NCBI RefSeq assembly: GCF_003932715.1
Contig: NZ_CP020700.1
Location: forward strand, 3,432,501 to 3,496,500
Source: Streptomyces tsukubensis
Lineage (GTDB): Bacteria > Actinomycetota > Actinomycetes > Streptomycetales > Streptomycetaceae
Direction: 5' to 3'
DNA: 64,000 bases
In this document: one piece after another, positions 59,653 to 64,000 of the stretch
How positions within the stretch are numbered: the stretch's first letter is position 1
Layout of the letters: each line of letters starts with the position of its first letter
Made by a program: the position numbers and the translations under genes
The notes under the pieces: model-generated
Told to the model about the DNA's origin: nothing
Databases searched by the model: none
What the model saw: the letters and a program-made list of their open reading frames with translations, nothing else

Positions 59653-60549
59653 TCACCTTCCGAGCAGGGCGTTCGCGATCGTCACCGGAATCCCGTCCAG
59701 CACCTCGGCGCCGTCCTCGACGTCCCAGAGGCAGTACTGGAGCACCCGCCCCAGGGTCCAGGCCCGGGCCCGTTCGCGGTCGCCGTCCCGGCCGATCGCC
59801 TCCGTCAGCAGGTCGAAGCGGAGGCGGATCGCGGCCGGGTCCGGATCGAAGCGGTTGGTGAGCGCGGGCAGCAGCTCGAATCCCGGGTCCCCGGCGAGCG
59901 GTTTGGGGTCGATCGCCAGCCACGGTTCCCGTGCGGAGCCGAGGACGTTGTCGTAGTGCAGGTCCCAGTGGAGGAGCCGGTCCCCGGGCTCGCCCGCCAC
60001 TTCCCGTACCGCGGCCGCGCAGTCGAGCAGGAGCCGCCGCTCGCCGTCGTGGGCGAGGGCCGCGGCGGCCCGCGGCGCCCGCTCCAGCAGGCCCGCCGCG
60101 AGGTCACCGAGGCGCCGCAGCCCGGCGGGCGCGGGCCGGGCGCCCAGCCGGGCGAGGAGGGTGCCCAGGATGCGTACCGCCTCCACGGTGTCGGGGACGG
60201 CGGAGAGCGGGCGGGCCGCGTCGAGCCGCTCCAGCAGCAGGGTCCCGGTCGCCGGATCGTGGTCGAGGAGGCGGACGGCTCCGTCGCCGTCCCAGGCCCG
60301 CAGCGCGTCCGGTTCGCCCACCGTCTCGTCGTCCACAGGCTGGAGTTTGAGTACGGATTCCGTACCGTCCGAGCCGATCACGGGCAGGACGAGGGCGACG
60401 ACACCGTGCATCGGTTCCCCGGCGGGGGTCAGCTCCCAGCGCTCCAGGAACTCCTCGGCGCGGGCCGCGACCCCCGCGATGAAGGCCCGGGAGGCCTCCG
60501 TGCCATGGGCGCGGTGGGCGGCGGCCAGCGGCTCCGGAACCGTGATCAT
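59653..60549 (-). CDS. APH(6)/hydroxyurea-type small-molecule kinase
   Basis: A 298-residue aminoglycoside-phosphotransferase-like protein. Catalytic loop HWDLHYDNVL (Asp196, Asn201) and metal-binding Asp214 in 'LAIDPKPLAGDPGFELLPAL' match the streptomycin 6-phosphotransferase/hydroxyurea kinase family. Nearby 'LLLERLDAARPLSAVP' is also typical. Whether it confers drug tolerance or serves metabolism is unknown; no biosynthetic cluster surrounds it. First gene of a two-gene unit with the GNAT; a linked acetyltransferase and kinase is suggestive but not proof of resistance. Confidence 0.82.
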   Translation of the reverse strand: MITVPEPLAAAHRAHGTEASRAFIAGVAARAEEFLERWELTPAGEPMHGVVALVLPVIGSDGTESVLKLQPVDDETVGEPDALRAWDGDGAVRLLDHDPATGTLLLERLDAARPLSAVPDTVEAVRILGTLLARLGARPAPAGLRRLGDLAAGLLERAPRAAAALAHDGERRLLLDCAAAVREVAGEPGDRLLHWDLHYDNVLGSAREPWLAIDPKPLAGDPGFELLPALTNRFDPDPAAIRLRFDLLTEAIGRDGDRERARAWTLGRVLQYCLWDVEDGAEVLDGIPVTIANALLGR

Positions 60550-60663
60550 GCGGCCGATCGTACGTCCCGGCGGATCAACGGATTCCCCCATTTCCAGGCC
60601 CCCACCCGCGTGCATACAGTCGTACCGATCGCACCATCCCCGCGGAACGGCACCAGGGACGAC

Positions 60664-62073
60664 ATGAGCACGACGAGCAGCACCGGCACGGTCAACGGCG
60701 GTATCTCGTTCTGGTACGCGCAGGACGGGATCGCCGCGCCCCGCGAACCGCTGCCGGGCGATGCCACGGCGGACGTCTGCATCGTCGGCGGCGGCTATAC
60801 CGGGCTGTGGACGGCGTACTACCTGAAGAAGGCGGTGCCGTTCCTCAACATCACCGTCCTGGAGGCCGCGTTCTGCGGCTACGGCGCCTCCGGCCGCAAC
60901 GGCGGCTGGCTGTACAACGGCATCGCGGGCCGCGACCGCTATGCCCGCCGCCACGGCCACGAGCCCGCCGTCCGCCTCCAGCGGGCCATGAACGAATCCG
61001 TCACCGAGGTCATCGACGTCTGCGCGGCCGAGGGCATCGACGCGGACGTCCACCGGGGCGGCGTCCTCGAAGTCGCCCGCTCCCCCGCCCAGGCGGCGCG
61101 GCTGCGGGCCTACCACTCGGTGGAGGTCGCGTTCGGAGAGACCGACCGGGTGCTGCTGGGCGCCCGTGACACCGCGGACCGGATCCGGGTCGCCGGGGCG
61201 GTCGGCTCCACCTGGACCCCGCACGGCGCCCGGGTGCACCCGGTGAAGCTGGTGAAGGGCCTGGCGGCGGCCGTGGAGGCGCTCGGCGTGACCGTTCACG
61301 AGTCGACGCCGGTCACCGAGATCCGGCCCAAGCACGCGGTCACCCCGTACGGAACGGTCCGTGCGCCCTATGTACTGCGCTGTACGGAGGGGTTCACCGC
61401 GGGCATCAAGGGCCAGCGGCGCACCTGGCTGCCGATGAACTCGTCGATGATCGCCACCGAACCGCTGCCGGAGCGGGTGTGGGAGTCGATCGGCTGGTCG
61501 GGCCGGGAGATGCTCGGAGATATGGCGCACGCGTATGTGTACGCGCAGCGGACGGCCGACGACCGGATCGCGATCGGGGGGCGCGGGGTGCCGTACCGCT
61601 ACGGCTCGCGCACCGACAACGACGGCCGTACGCAGCCCGCGACGATCGCGGCGCTCCACGAGATCCTGCTCCAGTTCTTCCCGCAGGCGGCCCGGGCGCG
61701 GATCGACCACGCCTGGTCGGGGGTGCTGGGCGTACCGCGCGACTGGTGCGCGACGGTCACCCTGGACCGGGCCACCGGCCTCGGCTGGGCGGGCGGCTAC
61801 GTCGGCTCCGGTGTCACAACGGCCAATCTCGCCGCGCGGACGCTGCGGGACCTCGTACAGCAGGACTCGGGCCAGGGCGGGGCGACGGAGCTGACGTCCC
61901 TGCCGTGGGTGGGCCACCGGGTCCGCGCATGGGAGCCCGAACCGCTGCGGTGGCTGGGGGTGCAGGCGCTGTACGCGGCCTACCGGGGCGCGGACCGGCG
62001 CGAGGCGGCGGCGCGGTCGGCGGAGACGGACCGGGTGGCGAAGCTGGCGGACCGGATCTCGGGCCGCCACTGA
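60664..62073 (+). CDS. FAD-dependent oxidoreductase, DAO/PuuB type
   Basis: A 469-residue flavoprotein of the D-amino-acid/glycine oxidase superfamily. FAD fold 'VCIVGGGYTGLWTAYYL' (Gly42-44, Gly47) is followed by 'GYGASGRNGGWLY', the motif seen in gamma-glutamylputrescine oxidase (PuuB) and related polyamine or amine oxidases. 'RIDHAWSGVLGVPRDWC' and 'LGWAGGYVGSGVTTANLAARTL' form the C-terminal FAD site. Possible role in polyamine or amino-acid catabolism; specific substrate unknown. Divergent from the kinase gene. Confidence 0.85.
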   Translation: MSTTSSTGTVNGGISFWYAQDGIAAPREPLPGDATADVCIVGGGYTGLWTAYYLKKAVPFLNITVLEAAFCGYGASGRNGGWLYNGIAGRDRYARRHGHEPAVRLQRAMNESVTEVIDVCAAEGIDADVHRGGVLEVARSPAQAARLRAYHSVEVAFGETDRVLLGARDTADRIRVAGAVGSTWTPHGARVHPVKLVKGLAAAVEALGVTVHESTPVTEIRPKHAVTPYGTVRAPYVLRCTEGFTAGIKGQRRTWLPMNSSMIATEPLPERVWESIGWSGREMLGDMAHAYVYAQRTADDRIAIGGRGVPYRYGSRTDNDGRTQPATIAALHEILLQFFPQAARARIDHAWSGVLGVPRDWCATVTLDRATGLGWAGGYVGSGVTTANLAARTLRDLVQQDSGQGGATELTSLPWVGHRVRAWEPEPLRWLGVQALYAAYRGADRREAAARSAETDRVAKLADRISGRH

Positions 62074-62084
62074 GCAGCGGGGGC

Positions 62085-62111
62085 GCGCGCCGGCCTCCCC
62101 TTCCGGCGCGC
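62085..62111. terminator. Terminator after the PuuB-like gene
   Basis: GCGCGCCGG (62085-62093) pairs with CCGGCGCGC (62103-62111). A second short hairpin GCGCAGG/CCTGCGC (62130-62146) follows before the convergent gene. Confidence 0.6.
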
Positions 62112-62161
62112 ACCCCGGGGCCGTACCCCGCGCAGGCGACCTGCGCAGGCACCCCCGTTGA

Positions 62162-62884
62162 CTACCCCCCCTGCGAGGCGAGTTCCTTCGCCGCCTCCGT
62201 CAGGTCCTTCGCGGTGTCGATGGCACGCCAGTACGCGCCCTGCGGCAGCGGGAACCCGGCGAGGCGCCGTTCGCGCGCGAGCCCGGGGAAGGTGGTGCGC
62301 TCGTGGTCGCCGATGTCCGGCAGCAGATCGCGGAAGGCCGCGGAGAACACGTACACACCGGCGTTGATGAGGAACGGCGACGGCGGCGACTCGATGAAGT
62401 CCGTGATGTGCCCGAAGGCGTCGGTCTCGACGGCTCCCCAGGGGATCCGCGGCCGGGCCAGGGCGAGGGTCGCGGTGGCGTCGCGCTCGGTGTGGAACTC
62501 CGCCATGGCGCGGAGGGAGAACCGGGTCCAGATATCGCCGTTGGTGGCGTACCAGGGCTGGTCCGGGTGGGGCAGGTGCGCGGCCGCGTACTTGAGTCCG
62601 CCGCCGCGGCCCAGCGGCTCGGTCTCCACGACGGTGGTGACGGAGAGCGGGAGGTCGGTGCTCTCCAGCCACTTCTGGAGCACCTCGGCGAGATGACCGC
62701 AGGAGACGACGACGTCGGTCACGCCCTCGGCGGCCAGCCAGGCCAGCTGATGGCCGATGATCGGGGTCCCGGTGCCCGGGATCTCGACCATCGGCTTGGG
62801 ACGGTCGTCGGTGTACGGGCGCAGCCGCGAGCCCTGGCCACCGGCCAGGATGACGGCCTGCGTCGGATACGTGGGCATATGCAT
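62162..62884 (-). CDS. Sugar-phosphate nucleotidyltransferase
   Basis: Makes an NDP-sugar from a sugar 1-phosphate and NTP. The 240-residue protein is the catalytic domain alone: AVILAGGQGSRLRPYTDDRPKPM (signature loop 15-23, Lys30), 'VVETEPLGRGGGLKYAA', a metal Asp in 'NGDIWT', and 'FLINAGVYVFS'. It lacks the left-handed beta-helix found in longer GlmU/ManB-type enzymes. Closest in style to mannose- or glucose-1-phosphate nucleotidyltransferases. Substrate open. ATG 62884 or 62878 are both plausible. Confidence 0.86.
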   Translation of the reverse strand: MHMPTYPTQAVILAGGQGSRLRPYTDDRPKPMVEIPGTGTPIIGHQLAWLAAEGVTDVVVSCGHLAEVLQKWLESTDLPLSVTTVVETEPLGRGGGLKYAAAHLPHPDQPWYATNGDIWTRFSLRAMAEFHTERDATATLALARPRIPWGAVETDAFGHITDFIESPPSPFLINAGVYVFSAAFRDLLPDIGDHERTTFPGLARERRLAGFPLPQGAYWRAIDTAKDLTEAAKELASQGG

Positions 62885-62954
62885 GCCACGCACCCTATGC
62901 GGACCGGCGTGCGACGGACCCCGTGGGGAGCGGTCGGGACGCGGAGGACCGGAT

Positions 62955-63377
62955 TCAGCTCCCCTGGGAGCGCTGGGCGACCCCGGCGGCGAAGGACGTG
63001 TCGCAGACGGGCTTGGAGTACTGCTGGGCGCGCGTGGGGCCGAAGCGGTCGACGGCGGCACGGCCGAGGGCGCGGGCGATCGACATGCAGTGCCTGCCGA
63101 GCGACGGGCGGGCCTCCACCTCGCGCTGGAGCTGGGTGAGGACGGTGCCGGGGTCCTTCGCCCGGAGGTCGGCGAGGAGCCGGTCGCGCAGGACGTCCTG
63201 CGGTGTGCGGGTGACGGCGGGCACCGACACGTTCTGGGAGGAGGCGGTGAGCATGCGCGAGTCGCCGGCCCCGCCCGCCCAGGGGACGCTGGTGACCGCG
63301 AGGGTTCCGGAGAGCACCAGGACGACGGGCAGGACGAAGGCGAGGGAGCGGCCGATGCGGCGTACTGAGTGGGTCAC
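62955..63377 (-). CDS. Small secreted protein of unknown function
   Basis: A 140-residue exported protein. The signal peptide THSVRRIGRSLAFVLPVVLV to SVPWA (about 1-34) is followed by a mature region with 'TPQDVLRDRLLADLRAKDPGTVLTQLQREV', a helical pair, and two cysteines (Cys97 in RHCMS, Cys125 in PVCDTS) that may form a disulfide. No family recognised. It is separated from the nucleotidyltransferase by 70 bases and may share its transcript. Confidence 0.7.
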   Translation of the reverse strand: MTHSVRRIGRSLAFVLPVVLVLSGTLAVTSVPWAGGAGDSRMLTASSQNVSVPAVTRTPQDVLRDRLLADLRAKDPGTVLTQLQREVEARPSLGRHCMSIARALGRAAVDRFGPTRAQQYSKPVCDTSFAAGVAQRSQGS

Positions 63378-63503
63378 GGACGCGAGCGTAGCGGTCAGTG
63401 ATGATTTGGAGACATTTCGTCACCCCCTCGGGGGAAGCCCGGGAGAAGGTTCTAGGAAGTCTTTCGAATCCTGCGCGGTCCAAACCCCCTTCAGGGCACG
63501 GAA

Positions 63504-63530
63504 AACGGCCCCGGGGATCCCGGGGCCGTT
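63504..63530. terminator. Terminator of the MsiK-type gene
   Basis: Perfect 12-base arms AACGGCCCCGGG (63504-63515) and CCCGGGGCCGTT (63519-63530) with a 3-base loop, 26 bases after the stop codon of the minus-strand ATPase gene. Confidence 0.85.
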
Positions 63531-63556
63531 CTCGTCAAAGCGGTGGGGCCTGAGCG

Positions 63557-64000
63557 TCAGTCGGTGAGGCGCTCGCCCGTCGAGGTGGCGAAGACGTGGA
63601 TCTCGCCCGGCCGCGGCACGACGTGCAGCTCGGCGCCCTTCTCCGGGGCGGACCGGCCGCCGACGCGGACGACCAGGTCCTTGTGCTCGCCGCCGACGCG
63701 GGCGGAGCCGTAGACGAAGCTGTCGGAGCCCAGCTCCTCGACGACGTTGACGGAGATCGCGAGCCCGGCGGGGGCGTCGGCGCTCTCCTTGGAGAGAGAC
63801 TTGGCGGCGCCGCCGCCCAGCTCGACGACGTCGAAGTGCTCGGGGCGGACGCCCACGGTCACGGTGGTGTCACCGCGGTCGGCGGCGGCACCCAGGGCCT
63901 CGCGGGAGACGGGCACGACGCTGTTGCCGAACTTCACACCGCCGTCGGTGATCGGCACCTCGACGAGGTTCATCGCCGGGGAGCCGATGAAGCCGGCCAC
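63557..64000 (-). CDS. msiK: MsiK/UgpC-type ABC transporter ATPase (C-terminal part)
   Basis: The window edge removes the ATPase core; 147 C-terminal residues remain. 'GFIGSPAMNLVEV' is the diagnostic junction between the ATPase and its regulatory TOBE-type domain in MalK/UgpC/MsiK proteins, followed by 'TVTVGVRPEHFDVVEL' and 'VVEELGSDSFVYGSA'. In Streptomyces, MsiK is the shared ATPase for many sugar importers. The orphan binding protein at the other end of the window would be a natural client. Walker motifs cannot be checked here. The symbol is a best guess among MsiK-like paralogues. Confidence 0.82.
   Translation of the reverse strand: MAGFIGSPAMNLVEVPITDGGVKFGNSVVPVSREALGAAADRGDTTVTVGVRPEHFDVVELGGGAAKSLSKESADAPAGLAISVNVVEELGSDSFVYGSARVGGEHKDLVVRVGGRSAPEKGAELHVVPRPGEIHVFATSTGERLTD

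Overview
The window is typical Streptomyces chromosome: very high G+C, strong G/C bias at third codon positions, many GTG and TTG starts, and Streptomyces-type gene families such as secreted Tap-like peptidases, an XRE/DUF6879 set, HbpS-SenS-SenR, a CdgB-type diguanylate cyclase and DasR control of nagKA. I see no rRNA, tRNA or CRISPR array.

Left part (1-13.5 kb), core metabolism. A truncated ABC sugar-binding protein gene opens the window. A compatible-solute block follows: otsB (trehalose-phosphatase) faces a minus-strand unit gpgS - LAPTG wall-anchored protein - otsA. Next come a SAM-I riboswitch and thrC, the sulfur carrier cysO, a cold-shock gene and groEL2 behind two tandem CIRCE operators. 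Two overlapping genes for secreted paralogues face groEL2.

13.8-26.2 kb. Three tandem secreted Tap-like serine peptidases are followed by a RidA protein, a double Clp-N protein without ATPase, a secreted chorismate mutase and a PTS EIIBC permease. An accessory patch then holds three small cysteine-rich or basic proteins, an XRE regulator, an HD-domain phosphohydrolase, a DUF6879 protein and a decayed gene.

26.2-34.7 kb. A 38-residue acidic peptide gene is coupled to a long PIMT-like methyltransferase; this is the best candidate for an unusual peptide-modifying system. A GNAT gene and the amino-sugar genes follow: nagK-nagA behind a DasR (dre) site, then a PfkB kinase and a class II aldolase. 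An 860-bp IS5-family element interrupts a 124-bp dispersed repeat whose intact copy lies behind groEL2, so the empty target site can be read in the same window.

34.7-46.4 kb, signalling and stress: a membrane CBM protein, the GAF-PAS-GGDEF protein CdgB with a perfect CRP-type operator upstream, a flavin reductase, ArfB, TerD, an M1 metallopeptidase lipoprotein, an orphan VapB-like antitoxin next to a 231-bp MITE, hbpS divergent from senS-senR, an AhpD-like protein, a second RidA and a GNAT.

46.5-64 kb: a secreted lipase-like hydrolase, an SRPBCC protein, and a divergent pair made of an M15-like peptidase/seven-bladed propeller protein and a 1448-residue HTH/STAND NTPase/14-WD40 protein. A glycosidase-like secreted protein, several oxidoreductases, an APH(6)-type kinase, a sugar nucleotidyltransferase and a small secreted protein follow. 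The window ends in an MsiK/UgpC-type ABC ATPase, the kind of subunit that energises sugar importers such as the one whose binding protein opens the window.
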